Shown: one piece after another, positions 1 through 7,800 of the stretch
Numbering within the stretch: position 1 is the first letter of the stretch
How the letters are laid out: each line of letters starts with the position of its first letter
From: Gulosibacter sp. 10
GTDB lineage: Bacteria; Actinomycetota; Actinomycetes; Actinomycetales; Microbacteriaceae
DNA length: 39,693 nt
Assembly: GCF_900163695.1 (NCBI RefSeq)
Contig: NZ_FUIC01000044.1
Location: 1-39,693, forward strand
Direction: 5' to 3'
Position numbers and translations under genes: made by a program
Notes under the pieces: model-generated
The model's database searches: none
What the model was told of the DNA's origin: nothing
The model's input: only the letters and a program-made list of their open reading frames with translations

Positions 1-2
1 TC

Positions 3-68
3 TGCTCGAAGCCGGCGGTTTCAGACCTCGACTACACCCTCGTTCGTGAAGAGCCGGTTATCGCATGA
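3..68 (+). CDS. 3' end of an upstream reading frame (partial)
   Basis: This frame is open from the window edge and closes with a TGA at 66-68 that overlaps the ATG of the next gene (ATGA), the coupling style used by many gene pairs here. Only 21 codons are visible, ending in DYTLVREEPVIA, so no function can be assigned. Alternatively it is the true N-terminus of the downstream NHL protein, separated by a frameshift. The block at 30-55 is repeated in inverted orientation at the far end of the window, so the terminal sequence may be an assembly artefact. Confidence 0.25.
   Translation, partial: CSKPAVSDLDYTLVREEPVIA
30..55. repeat. Left copy of a 26-bp terminal inverted repeat
   Basis: GACTACACCCTCGTTCG, then one variable base, then GAAGAGCC. 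The same block occurs inverted at 39639-39664. The single difference (T here, A there) makes a stop codon in the frame that is open in the other copy. Confidence 0.75.
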
Positions 69-790
69 CCGCGGACGGGGAGCACCATTACGAGGAGATC
101 TGGACACCGGGACGGGCGGCGCTCATCGACAGCACCGACGGCTCCCTGCTGCTGGAGCTCCCGGAGCCCGCGGGCGGTGAGCGGCCTTGGCGTCCGACGT
201 CGATCGCCCTCGACCGGGGCGCTCGAGGAACGGGCGATATCTGGGTCGCCGATGGGTATGGCGCGAGTCTCGTTCACCGGTTCGACGGCGAGGGCCGGCA
301 TATCGCGACCTTCGACGGTTCGGCGAGCGGGCTGCGATTCGACTGCCCCCATGGCATCATGATCCGCGATGACGGAGCGAAGGCGCGAGTACTCGTCGCA
401 GACCGGGGGAACCATCGAATCGTCGCGCTGAACGGCGAGGGCGGACTGGTCGAGGTGTTCGGTGCGGACCATCTCGACAGCCCCTCCGCGATGGTGAACC
501 TGAACGGGGAGCTCTTCGTCACGGAGCTGTTCGGCGGGATCGCCCGTTTCGATGGGGCCGGTCGATTCGTCTCGGTGCTGGAGCCCCGCCGTCCGCGGGA
601 CCATCGGGAACCGGGCTGGCCGAATCGTCCTCGGCCGGACGATGCCGATGCGTTGCAGGCGCCGTCGCTCGAACCGGGATGCTTCAACAGCCCGCACGGC
701 ATCGCCGCGCACGAGGGCAGCCTCTACGCCACCGAGTGGCTCATCGGCGGCCGCCTCGTCCGGGTCAGGCCCGCGTCGAGCAGGCCGTGA
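65..790 (+). CDS. NHL-repeat beta-propeller protein
   Basis: A 241-residue soluble protein with NHL/SMP-30-like beta-propeller blades. Recurrent strand motifs are visible: GDIWVADGYGASLVHRF (about residues 57-73), CPHGIMI (93-99), VLVADRGNHRIVAL (108-121), ELFVTELFGGIARF (148-161) and NSPHGIA followed by LYATEWLIGGRLVRV near the end. Such proteins bind ligands or act as lactonase-like or amidating-lyase-like enzymes; the substrate is not predictable here. The length gives only about four to five blades, so the N-terminus may be incomplete or lie in the frame upstream. No Shine-Dalgarno sequence is obvious before the ATG, which overlaps the upstream stop codon. It is followed by 109 nt and then convergent IclR genes. 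Confidence 0.7.
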   Translation: MTADGEHHYEEIWTPGRAALIDSTDGSLLLELPEPAGGERPWRPTSIALDRGARGTGDIWVADGYGASLVHRFDGEGRHIATFDGSASGLRFDCPHGIMIRDDGAKARVLVADRGNHRIVALNGEGGLVEVFGADHLDSPSAMVNLNGELFVTELFGGIARFDGAGRFVSVLEPRRPRDHREPGWPNRPRPDDADALQAPSLEPGCFNSPHGIAAHEGSLYATEWLIGGRLVRVRPASSRP

Positions 791-899
791 TCCCCCGGGC
801 GGCACAGCTGCCGCATCATCGAATACGCATCGACGATGCCGAACCATGCGGAGCCGTGAAGGCCTCTCTGGCTTCATCCGCCGGCGACGGCCGGCGGGC

Positions 900-1655
900 T
901 CACAGCCCGGCGAGCGCGCCGAGCCGCTCCCCCACGTCCGCGACCACCTCGTGGAACTCCTCCACGCGGCCCTCGAAGTCCTCCGCGAGCCCGGAGAGCG
1001 AGAGCGATCCCCGCAGCGCGCCGGCGGCATCGATCACGGGCACGGCGAGCGCGGTGATGCCGTCGCTCACGTCGCCCTCGGAGATCGCGTAACCGCGCCC
1101 CCGCGTGGCGGCGACGTCCGCCCGCAGCTCGGCCTCGCCCGTGAGCGTGCGCGTCGTGTACGCCCGTCGCGAGGGATGCTCGGCGAGATACTCCTCGAGC
1201 CGGCCGTCGAAGGCCAGCATCACGCGCCCCGCGGCGCCCGCGTGCAGCGGCAGGCTCCGCCCCCGCTTGAACAGCAGCACGCCGATCTCGCGCCCCTGGC
1301 ACCAGTCGATGCACATCGCCTCGCCGTCCCGCGGCACCGCGAGATACGCGGTCTGCGAGGTGCGCTCCATCGCCTCCGCGAGCAGCTCCCGCGCGCCGCG
1401 CCACTCCCGCATCGACTCGCGCGCCCGGTCGGCCATGCTCAGCCAGCGCAGGCTCAGCCGCGCCTTGGAGTCCCGCACCGGCTCGGTGAAGTCGATCGCG
1501 CTCAGCCCGTCGAGCAGCCGGTACACCGAGGGGCGCGGCAGGTCGAGCAGCTCCGCGATCTGCGTGGGCGAGAGCTCGCCCTCGAGCGCGAGCACGCGGA
1601 TGATGTCATCGGCGTTCGCGAGCGTGCGGATCGGCTTCGGGCCCTTCGCCCTCAA
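900..1655 (-). CDS. IclR family transcriptional regulator (second of a tandem pair)
   Basis: A 251-residue IclR regulator. The N-terminal winged helix-turn-helix covers about residues 10-60 (LSPTQIAELLDLPRPSVYRLLDGL is its core). The C-terminal IclR effector domain shows the family motif ending in GDVSDGITALAVPVIDAAG and a closing SLSGLAEDF segment. I chose a TTG start at 1655 because it overlaps the TGA of the preceding IclR gene as TTGA, which implies translational coupling, and because it restores the normal family length of about 250 residues. The frame stays open far upstream, but that extension lies antisense-like over the first IclR gene and has no IclR features. The effector is unknown. 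Divergent transketolase genes are the likely target. Confidence 0.85.
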   Translation of the reverse strand: MRAKGPKPIRTLANADDIIRVLALEGELSPTQIAELLDLPRPSVYRLLDGLSAIDFTEPVRDSKARLSLRWLSMADRARESMREWRGARELLAEAMERTSQTAYLAVPRDGEAMCIDWCQGREIGVLLFKRGRSLPLHAGAAGRVMLAFDGRLEEYLAEHPSRRAYTTRTLTGEAELRADVAATRGRGYAISEGDVSDGITALAVPVIDAAGALRGSLSLSGLAEDFEGRVEEFHEVVADVGERLGALAGL

Positions 1656-2470
1656 CGCGCCCCGCCCTTCGCGAGGGCGATCGGCTCGGCCCGCTCCGCG
1701 GCCGGCGCGTAGCCGAGCGCCGCGCTCGAGTCCCGCGCGGCGCCGAGCACCTCGAGGGCGACGTCCTGCTCCGAGGCGAGGATGCGCTCCCGCAGCCCGC
1801 TCAGCGAGATCGCGCCGGCGAGCTCGCCGCGGTGGTTGAAGATGGGCGCGCCGAAGGCCATGATGCCCGGCGTCACGTCGGCGTCCGAGACCGTGTACCC
1901 GAGCGCCCTCGCCTCCTCGATCTGCGCGCGCACGCGGTCCGCCGGCGGGGCCTTCTTGCCCGCCTTGCGCCGCTTCGCGAGCCGCTTGAGCAGCGCCTCG
2001 CGCTCCTCCTCCGGCAGGAAGGACAGGATGGCCCGCGGCGCCGCGCCCTGATAGAGCGGATAGGAGTCGCCCAGCCGCATCGCGAGGTCCTGCACGTCGC
2101 GGCCGCCGATGCGTTCGACGCAGACGGCCTTGTCGCCGCGGCGGAAGCACAGGAAGCTCGTATTGCGGGTACGGTCTCTGAGCGCCTGGAGCACGGGGAA
2201 GATGGAGCGGCGGACGTCCAGCCGGTCCTCGAGCAGCGACCCGACCTGCAGCACGTCCAGGCCGAGACGGTACCGCCCCCGCTGCGAGCCGGCGTCGACC
2301 CAGCCGAGGGCCGTGAGGGAGTTGAGCAGCCGGTAGGTCGAGCTCACCGGCTCGTGCACGGCCGCCGCGATCTCGGATGCGCTGGCCTCCCCGACCTTGC
2401 CGAGCAGGGTCATCACCGAGTCGGCCTTCTCGAGGATCGAGATCGCCCCCGCGTCGTTGTCGCTTACCAC
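1652..2470 (-). CDS. IclR family transcriptional regulator (first of a tandem pair)
   Basis: A 272-residue IclR regulator. The winged HTH spans about residues 10-75 (EASASEIAAAVHEPVSSTYR). The effector-binding domain follows, with PLYQGAAPRAILSFLP, a lysine/arginine-rich insert (KRRKAGKKAPPADR) and the closing signature DADVTPGIMAFGAPIFNHRGE. The GTG start at 2470 has a GAGAAT hexamer 6 nt upstream, which fits a leaderless transcript. It is divergent from the split transketolase, with 126 nt between the start codons. Its stop overlaps the start of the second IclR gene. The two proteins are only distantly similar, so they may form a heteromer or respond to two ligands; that is inference. Confidence 0.88.
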   Translation of the reverse strand: MVSDNDAGAISILEKADSVMTLLGKVGEASASEIAAAVHEPVSSTYRLLNSLTALGWVDAGSQRGRYRLGLDVLQVGSLLEDRLDVRRSIFPVLQALRDRTRNTSFLCFRRGDKAVCVERIGGRDVQDLAMRLGDSYPLYQGAAPRAILSFLPEEEREALLKRLAKRRKAGKKAPPADRVRAQIEEARALGYTVSDADVTPGIMAFGAPIFNHRGELAGAISLSGLRERILASEQDVALEVLGAARDSSAALGYAPAAERAEPIALAKGGAR

Positions 2471-2527
2471 CCGGCGATTCTCTCATGAAGCGGACGGCCG
2501 GACGCGCCGATGAATCCTCTCACAATC

Positions 2528-2556
2528 TAGACATCGAGTCCGCGCATTGATATGTT
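2528..2556 (+). promoter_or_regulatory. Sigma-70-type promoter of the transketolase genes
   Basis: TAGACA (2528-2533) and TATGTT (2551-2556) are separated by exactly 17 nt and lie about 40 nt upstream of the transketolase ATG. The local sequence is unusually AT-rich for this window. ATTGAT (2546-2551) and ATCAAT (2576-2581) form a spaced inverted pair across the start region and could be part of an IclR operator. The ribosome binding site is GAGG at 2585-2588. Confidence 0.6.
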
Positions 2557-2596
2557 GTAACCAAAGCTCGAACTCATCAATCGCGAGGTTTCTTCT

Positions 2597-3484
2597 ATGA
2601 ACGACCGCATGTCGACAACGGAGTTGGCTGGCATCGCCCGCCAGGCCCGTTGGCACATCATCAACACTGTCACGACGAGCAAGGCCGGTCACATCGGCGG
2701 CCCGCTCTCCGCGACCGACCTGCTGGTGAATCTCTACTTCCGCCAGCTGAACATCGACCCAGAGAACCCGCAGAGCCCTGACCGCGACCGGTTCATCCTC
2801 TCGAAGGGCCACTCGGCGATCGGCCTGTACTCGGTGCTCGCGCTGCGCGGGTTCTTCCCCGAGGAGGAGCTGTCGACCTTCGATCACGGCGACTCGCGCC
2901 TGCAGGGCCACCCCGACATGAAGATCACCCCCGGTGTCGACGTGTCGACCGGCTCGCTCGGCCAGGGCCTCTCGGTCGGCGCCGGCATCGCCCTCGCCGC
3001 CAAGAAGCAGGGCCGCGACTTCCACACCTGGGTGCTCACCGGCGACGGCGAGATGGAGGAGGGCATGATCTGGGAGACCGTGCTCTCGGCTCCCCGCTAC
3101 GGCCTCGACAACCTCACCCTCATCGCCGACCTCAACGGCCTCCAGCAGTACGGCTGGAACGTCGCGGAGACCGACCGCTTCGACCGCAGCGAGCCGCTCG
3201 GCCACGTCGACCTCGAGAAGGTCTTCACCGGCTTCGGCTGGAACGCCGTGACGATCGACGGCCACGACTACGAGCAGATCGCCGAGGCCTTCGACGCCGC
3301 CGAGGCGGACCGCGGCAAGGCGGGCAAGCCCACCGTGATCCTCGCGCGCACCACGAAGGGCCACGGCATCTCGTTCACGTCCGGCACCTACAAGTGGCAC
3401 AACGGCGTCGCGACCCCCGAGCAGCTCGAACTCGCTCGACAGGAACTTCAGGCAGAGATTCAGGCAGAGGAGACCGCACGATGA
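2597..3484 (+). CDS. Transketolase, N-terminal (ThDP-binding) subunit
   Basis: A 295-residue subunit of a split transketolase. It carries the thiamine diphosphate/Mg-binding half: GHIGG near residues 31-35, SKGHSAIGLY (69-78), GSLGQGLSVG (119-128) and the ThDP motif GDGEMEEGMIWE (149-160) with a downstream ADLN at 177-180. The enzyme moves two-carbon ketol units between sugar phosphates in the cytoplasm. Split enzymes of this family serve the pentose phosphate route in some bacteria and special sugar pathways (for example apulose 4-phosphate cleavage or sulfo-transketolase routes) in others. A GAGG ribosome binding site lies 8 nt before the ATG. The TGA overlaps the C-subunit ATG (ATGA), which supports 1:1 synthesis. 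Control by the divergent IclR pair is likely. Confidence 0.93.
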   Translation: MNDRMSTTELAGIARQARWHIINTVTTSKAGHIGGPLSATDLLVNLYFRQLNIDPENPQSPDRDRFILSKGHSAIGLYSVLALRGFFPEEELSTFDHGDSRLQGHPDMKITPGVDVSTGSLGQGLSVGAGIALAAKKQGRDFHTWVLTGDGEMEEGMIWETVLSAPRYGLDNLTLIADLNGLQQYGWNVAETDRFDRSEPLGHVDLEKVFTGFGWNAVTIDGHDYEQIAEAFDAAEADRGKAGKPTVILARTTKGHGISFTSGTYKWHNGVATPEQLELARQELQAEIQAEETAR

Positions 3485-4404
3485 AGGCTCAGCGTCAGGT
3501 ATGGGGCGAGACGCTCGTCGAGCTCAGCAAGACCGACTCGCGCGTGGTGATCCTCGACGGCGACCTCGCGACGTCCACCAAGGCCGACCTCATGGCCAAC
3601 GAGAACCCGGATGCCTTCGTCCAGGTCGGCATCGCCGAGCAGAACATGGTCGGCATGGCCGTCGGCATGTCCACCGTCGGCTACCGCCCGTGGCTGTCGA
3701 CGTTCGGCGTGTTCCTCACGAACCGCGCCCTCGACCAGATCCGCATGCTCGTGTCGCAGACCAAGGCGCCCGTGCGCCTCGCGGCCTCGTACTCGGGCCT
3801 CCTCAACGGCGCCGCGGGCAAGACCCACCAGGACATCGAGGACCTCGCCGTCATGCGCGCGATGCCCAACATGACCGTGATCGCGCCGGCCGACGAGTAC
3901 GAGCTCGAGGCCGCGGTGCGCTGGGCCGCCGAGTACGACGGCCCGGTCTACCTCCGCGTGGCCCGCGACCCCGTCGCCCCGGTGTTCACCGAGAGCTACG
4001 AGTTCGAGATCGGCCAGCCGCGCCTCGTCCGCGAGGGCGGGGACGCGACCCTCATCTCGACGGGCGTCCAGACCTCCCGCACCGTGGAGGCCGCGGAGCT
4101 GCTCGCCGAGTCGGGCATCGAGGCCAAGGTCATCCACGTGCCCACGCTCAAGCCCCTCGACGAGGATGCGCTCCTGCAGCTCATCGACAGCGCCGAGCAG
4201 GTCTTCACGGTCGAGGAGCACACCAAGATCGGCGGCCTCGGCGGCCTCGTCGCGGAGCTCCTGTCGGCGGAGTCGAAGACCCGCCTCACCCGCATCGGCC
4301 TCGAGGACGGCTGGTCGGAGTCGGGTTCGAACGACTTCCTGCTCGACAAGTACGGCATCTCGCCGAAGCGCGTCGCCGAGCAGGTCCGCGAGCAGCTCGC
4401 GTAG
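3481..4404 (+). CDS. Transketolase, C-terminal (pyrimidine-binding) subunit
   Basis: A 307-residue partner of the preceding subunit. It contains the pyrimidine-binding domain with the catalytic glutamate in VQVGIAEQNMVGMA (E53), the segment GAAGKTHQDIEDLA, and the C-terminal transketolase domain (GGDATLISTGVQTSRTVEAA, FTVEEHTKIGGLGGLVAELL). The cofactor site forms only at the interface with the N subunit, so both are needed. The start at 3481 was chosen for the 4-bp overlap with the upstream stop and because the N-terminus KAQRQVWGETLVEL is typical of this family. The frame continues further upstream but that part is a shadow of the N subunit. A strong hairpin follows 17 nt after the stop. 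Confidence 0.93.
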   Translation: MKAQRQVWGETLVELSKTDSRVVILDGDLATSTKADLMANENPDAFVQVGIAEQNMVGMAVGMSTVGYRPWLSTFGVFLTNRALDQIRMLVSQTKAPVRLAASYSGLLNGAAGKTHQDIEDLAVMRAMPNMTVIAPADEYELEAAVRWAAEYDGPVYLRVARDPVAPVFTESYEFEIGQPRLVREGGDATLISTGVQTSRTVEAAELLAESGIEAKVIHVPTLKPLDEDALLQLIDSAEQVFTVEEHTKIGGLGGLVAELLSAESKTRLTRIGLEDGWSESGSNDFLLDKYGISPKRVAEQVREQLA

Positions 4405-4420
4405 CACCCCGAGTTCGGCT

Positions 4421-4466
4421 CGGAGCGGCCCGAACGGATCCGTCCGTTCGGGCCGCTCCGTGTTTC
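4421..4466 (+). terminator. Rho-independent-type terminator after the transketolase operon
   Basis: A perfect 18-bp stem (4421-4438 paired with 4443-4460) with a 4-nt loop, followed by the short T-containing stretch TGTTTCC. It lies directly after the transketolase stop codon and before the next promoterless-looking gap, so it should end that operon. Confidence 0.8.
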
Positions 4467-4544
4467 CCGGCCCCCGCGATTCGCACCCGGCGTCAGGGAT
4501 GCCGCGCGAGAATCGAGGCACTCGCGTCCGCGGAGGTGCTGATC

Positions 4545-6020
4545 ATGGACTGGACCTGGCTGTCGCTGCTCGAGGCCGACGACTACACGATCGCCCGGGA
4601 GGTGCTGCAGCGGGGCGTCGCCGCGATCTACGGACTCGCCTTCCTCTCCACGTACCACCAGTTCCCCGCCCTGCTCGGCGAGCGCGGCCTCACGCCCGCG
4701 CCGCGCTTCCTCGCGCGCACGCGCGGCAGGGATGCGCCGACCCTGTTCCGCCTCCTGCCCTACGGCGACCGGCTGCTGCGGACGATCTGCGCGGTCGGGA
4801 TGGCGCTGGCCGTCGCCGTGATCGCGGGGCTGTCGCAGCTCGGCCCGCCGTGGCTGCCGCTGCTCGCGTTCCTCGCGATGTGGGGCCTGTACCTGTCGAT
4901 CGTGAACGTGGGGCAGCGCTTCTACGGGTTCGGGTGGGAGACGCTGCTGCTCGAGGCCGGCTTCGTGGTCGCCCTCCTCGGCTCGCCCGAGGTCGCTCCC
5001 CCGCTGCCGATCCTGCTGTTCCTGCGCTGGCTCGTCTTCCGCCTGGAGTTCGGCGCCGGGATGATCAAGATGCGCGGCGATCCCGCGTGGCGCGACCTCA
5101 CCGCGATGGACTACCACCACCAGACGCAGCCCATGCCGAACCCCCTGAGCCGCTGGGCGCACCGCAAGCCCGCGTGGTGGCATCGGGCGGAGGCGCTGGG
5201 GAGCCACGCCGTGCAGCTCGTCGTGCCGTGGCTGCTGTTCCTGCCGCAGCCGGTGGCCTCGATCGCGGCGTGCCTGATCATCCTCACCCAGCTCTACCTC
5301 GTGCTGACCGGCAACTACGCGTGGCTCAACTGGCTCACGATCCTCCTCGCCTTCTCCGCGATCAGCGACTCGTTCCTGCGCGCGCTCCTCGGCGGCCCGT
5401 GGGAGGCCGCCCTGGCCTTCCCGATCGAGCTCGGCGACCCGCGCTCGCCGGCGTGGTGGACCGTGCTCGTCGCGCTCGTCTTCCTCGTGCTCCTCGGCCT
5501 GAGCGCGGCGCCGCTCCGCAACCTGTGCTCGAAGGACCAGCGCATGAACGCGAGCTTCAACCGGCTGCACCTCGTGAACGCGTACGGCGCGTTCGGCTCG
5601 ATGACGAAGCAGCGCCGCGAGCTCGTCATCGAGGGCAGCATCGATCCCGACCCGGGCGAGGACGACTGGCGGGCCTACGAGTTCCGGGGCAAGCCCGGCG
5701 ATCCCCGGAGGATGCCGCGGCAGTTCGCCCCGTATCACCTCCACCTCGACTGGCTGCTCTGGTTCGCGGCGCTCGGCCGCTGGCGGGAGCCGTGGTTCAA
5801 CCGCCTGCTCGAGCACCTGCTCGAGGGCGACCCGGCGATCCTGCGGCTGCTGCGCACGGACCCGTTCGAGGGGCGAGCCCCCGCGGTCATCCGCGTGCGG
5901 GTGTTCGAGTACCGCTTCGCGAGCGCCCGGGAGCGCCGCGAGACCGGGCTGTGGTGGCTTCGCGAGGAGCTCGGCACGCTGCTGCGCGCGCGTCACTCCA
6001 CCAGGGGTACGAACACGTAG
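4545..6020 (+). CDS. Lipase maturation factor family membrane protein
   Basis: A 491-residue polytopic membrane protein of the LMF1-like family. The N-terminal half has about eight hydrophobic segments (for example around RLLRTICAVGMALAVAVIAG and LPILLFLRWLVFRLEFGAGMIK). The conserved family block GAGMIKMRGDPAWRDLTAMDYHHQTQ-type sequence is visible near residues 167-193, followed by PNPLSRW. The C-terminal soluble domain holds LHLVNAYGAFGSMTKQR, RAYEFRGKPGD, PYHLHLDWLLWFAALG and FRYRFA-like VFEYRFA segments. In animals LMF1 matures secreted lipases in the ER; the bacterial role is unknown. The ATG has GGAGG 8 nt upstream. The upstream continuation of the frame runs antisense-like through the transketolase and is not coding. 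The 3' end overlaps the convergent methyltransferase by 28 bp. Confidence 0.88.
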   Translation: MDWTWLSLLEADDYTIAREVLQRGVAAIYGLAFLSTYHQFPALLGERGLTPAPRFLARTRGRDAPTLFRLLPYGDRLLRTICAVGMALAVAVIAGLSQLGPPWLPLLAFLAMWGLYLSIVNVGQRFYGFGWETLLLEAGFVVALLGSPEVAPPLPILLFLRWLVFRLEFGAGMIKMRGDPAWRDLTAMDYHHQTQPMPNPLSRWAHRKPAWWHRAEALGSHAVQLVVPWLLFLPQPVASIAACLIILTQLYLVLTGNYAWLNWLTILLAFSAISDSFLRALLGGPWEAALAFPIELGDPRSPAWWTVLVALVFLVLLGLSAAPLRNLCSKDQRMNASFNRLHLVNAYGAFGSMTKQRRELVIEGSIDPDPGEDDWRAYEFRGKPGDPRRMPRQFAPYHLHLDWLLWFAALGRWREPWFNRLLEHLLEGDPAILRLLRTDPFEGRAPAVIRVRVFEYRFASARERRETGLWWLREELGTLLRARHSTRGTNT

Positions 6021-6580
6021 GCGCCGTGCCGCGTGATCCGCGCCTCGTCCCCCGAGCGCACGACGCGCAGCAGCCGCTCGCGCACCGGGATGACCATGAC
6101 GCCGCCGTCGGCGAGCTGCCGCACGAGCGGCATCGGGAGCTCGCCGGCCTCGGCGGAGACGAGGATGCGGTCGAAGGGCGCCGATTCGGGCGCGCCGAGC
6201 ACGCCGGGCCGCGCCTGCCGGATCTCCGTCGGCCCGCCGCCGTGCTCCCGCAGGGCAGCCCGCGAGCGCTCCACGAGCTGCGGGATGCGCTCGACCCCGA
6301 TGACGCGCCCCTCGGGCCCGACGAGCTCGCCGAGGATCGCGGTCGTCCAGCCGGAGCCGGAGCCGAGGTCGAGCACGCGATGGGCGGGCCGCACGTCGAG
6401 GAGCCGCAGCATGGCGGCCACGGTGCGCGGCTGTGAGCTGGTCTGGCCGTAGCCGATGCGCAGGGGGCCGTCGTGGTCGGCGCGGGCCCGCGCGGAGCGG
6501 GGCAGGAAGCGCTCCCGCGCCGCGCGGCTCATCGCGGCCGGCACGGGGTCGGGCGCGCCGCCCGGCTCGCGCTCGCCCAT
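5993..6580 (-). CDS. Protein-L-isoaspartate O-methyltransferase-like protein
   Basis: A 195-residue SAM-dependent methyltransferase of the PIMT family, which repairs isoaspartyl residues in aged proteins. The family entry motif GYGQTSSQPRTVAAML (residues 44-59) and SAM motif I VLDLGSGSGWTT (69-80) are clear, followed by GRVIGVERIPQLVE (motif II). Later segments are FDRILVSAEAGELP and LADGGVMVIPV. I chose the ATG at 6580 because GGAGG lies 9 nt upstream; the frame stays open further but without family sequence. At 195 residues it is slightly shorter than the usual 205-220. It overlaps the convergent LMF-like gene by 28 bp and ends 25 nt downstream of the oxidoreductase gene that precedes it on the same strand. 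Confidence 0.85.
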   Translation of the reverse strand: MGEREPGGAPDPVPAAMSRAARERFLPRSARARADHDGPLRIGYGQTSSQPRTVAAMLRLLDVRPAHRVLDLGSGSGWTTAILGELVGPEGRVIGVERIPQLVERSRAALREHGGGPTEIRQARPGVLGAPESAPFDRILVSAEAGELPMPLVRQLADGGVMVIPVRERLLRVVRSGDEARITRHGAYVFVPLVE

Positions 6581-6605
6581 CCCCCGGCCTCCGTCCCGGC
6601 GCCCT

Positions 6606-7292
6606 CTAGCGGATCGCCTCGGCGATCGGCGTCGAGCCGTCATAGAAGTTGACGGTCTCCCGCAGTGCGGCGCCGTTGGCGATGACGTGCGCGATGACCT
6701 CGGCGACGTTCGCGCGCGAGGTCTTCCGGTCCTCCGCGGCGATCTCCCGCTCTCGGCCCTCGCCGTGCTCGTCCGCGAGGTCGATCTCGCCGGTGGCGTC
6801 CTCGAGCGTGAGCATGCCCGGCCCGAGGATCGTGTAGTCGAGGCCCGTGGCGCGGAGCCCCTCGTCGGCGTCGTGCTTGGCCTTCGCATAGGGGTAGAAC
6901 GAGTCCTCCGGGTCGAGCCGGTCGACGTCGACGGCCGCGCCGGCGTAGGAGACCAGCACGTAGCGCCGCACCCCCGCGGCCTCCGCCGCCGCCATCGACC
7001 GCGCCGCGGCCTCGTAGTCCACCGCGCGCGTGCGAGCGGCGTCGCCCCCGCCGGCGCCGGCCGAGAAGACCACGGCGTCCGCGCCGCGGAAGGCCTCGGC
7101 GAGCTGCTCCTCGGAGGCCGACTCGATGTCGAGCACCACGGGGCTGCCGCCCGCCGCCTCGATGTCCGCGGCGTGATCGGGGTTCCGGATCACGGAGTCC
7201 ACCGCGTATCCGAGGGTGGTCAGCCGCGGGGCCGCGAGCAGCGCGACCTTCCCGTGGCCTCCGAGTACGACGATGCGTCCTGCGTTCGACAT
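6606..7292 (-). CDS. NAD(P)H-binding atypical SDR (NmrA/YwnB-like)
   Basis: A 228-residue Rossmann-fold protein. The nucleotide-binding motif is VVLGGHGKVALLAAPRL (residues 8-24). The strand ending DAVVFSAGAGGGD carries the second glycine-rich turn, then RRYVLVSYAGA, and YPYAKAKHDADEGLR contains a Tyr-x3-Lys-like pair. The ending (KTSRANVAEVIAHVI) is typical of YwnB/NmrA-like quinone-sensing or NAD(P)-binding proteins. The substrate is unknown. The start at 7292 has an AAGGAGG ribosome binding site; a longer frame to 7343 has no support. It likely shares a transcript with the PIMT gene downstream and is divergent from acylphosphatase. Confidence 0.82.
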   Translation of the reverse strand: MSNAGRIVVLGGHGKVALLAAPRLTTLGYAVDSVIRNPDHAADIEAAGGSPVVLDIESASEEQLAEAFRGADAVVFSAGAGGGDAARTRAVDYEAAARSMAAAEAAGVRRYVLVSYAGAAVDVDRLDPEDSFYPYAKAKHDADEGLRATGLDYTILGPGMLTLEDATGEIDLADEHGEGREREIAAEDRKTSRANVAEVIAHVIANGAALRETVNFYDGSTPIAEAIR

Positions 7293-7434
7293 GCTTCCTC
7301 CTTCGGTCGACGTGGCGGCGCCGGGATCGGCCCCGTCATGCACTGCAACGGCCCGGGCCCGCCGCGATATTCCGGTGCGCGGGGCGGTTCCCAGGCGATG
7401 CGGAGCCTCACCGCTCCCGCGCAGGGGCCGTTGC

Positions 7435-7448
7435 TACCCTCGCGGCCA
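7435..7448 (+). promoter_or_regulatory. -10 element of acyP, leaderless-type
   Basis: TACCCT (7435-7440) ends 7 nt before the acyP ATG at 7448 and no Shine-Dalgarno sequence is present, so transcription should start at or next to the start codon. Confidence 0.45.
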
Positions 7449-7717
7449 TGAAGACGGTGCGAGTGAGGATCACCGGCCGCGTGCAGGGGGTCGGCTATCG
7501 ATACGGCTGCCGCGAGGCCGCGCTGTCGCACGGCGTCTCGGGCTGGGTCCGCAACCGCGGGGACGGCAGCGTCGAGGCGCTGCTGGCCGGCGAGGACGAT
7601 GCGGTGGACGCCCTCCTCGCCTGGTGCCGGCAGGGGCCCGCGATGGGCCGCGTGGATTCGGTGGACGCCGAGCGCGTCTCGGAGACGCGGGAGATCGACG
7701 GCTTCGAGATCCGCTGA
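7448..7717 (+). CDS. acyP: Acylphosphatase
   Basis: An 89-residue acylphosphatase, which hydrolyses carboxyl-phosphate bonds of acyl phosphates in the cytoplasm. The phosphate-binding loop GRVQGVGYR (residues 10-18, catalytic Arg18) and the catalytic Asn36 in GWVRNRGDGSVE are both intact. The closing VSETREIDGFEIR matches the conserved family C-terminus. Full length for the family. The promoter pattern suggests a leaderless transcript. It stands alone: the oxidoreductase is divergent and the next gene is almost 300 nt downstream. Confidence 0.95.
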   Translation: MKTVRVRITGRVQGVGYRYGCREAALSHGVSGWVRNRGDGSVEALLAGEDDAVDALLAWCRQGPAMGRVDSVDAERVSETREIDGFEIR

Positions 7718-7756
7718 GCCGCGACACGGCGCGGGCGCTCGGGGCAGGCCCCGGAA

Positions 7757-7787
7757 CGCGATCGGGCCGTTCGCGCGCCCGATCGCG
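7757..7787 (+). terminator. Hairpin downstream of acyP
   Basis: An 11-bp perfect stem (7757-7767 with 7777-7787) and a 9-nt loop, about 40 nt after the acyP stop. It lacks a T-run, so it would be an actinobacterial-type hairpin terminator or a structured spacer. Confidence 0.4.
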
Positions 7788-7800
7788 GCGGCGCGTCCTC

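Noticed and set aside
900-2486. One long minus-strand frame of 528 codons covering both IclR genes
   Set aside because: Only its last 251 codons carry IclR sequence. The first part overlaps the other IclR gene in a different frame and is arginine/glycine-rich shadow, and a TTGA-coupled start gives the normal protein length.
2597-4404. Split transketolase as a broken single gene
   Set aside because: The two halves end and begin at the natural subunit border, with an ATGA overlap, a stop and a good start, as in known two-subunit transketolases. Both are intact.
3501-4544. Upstream extension of the lipase-maturation-factor-like gene through the transketolase region
   Set aside because: The residues are arginine/proline-rich noise in an alternative frame of a real gene, and GGAGG lies just before the ATG at 4545.
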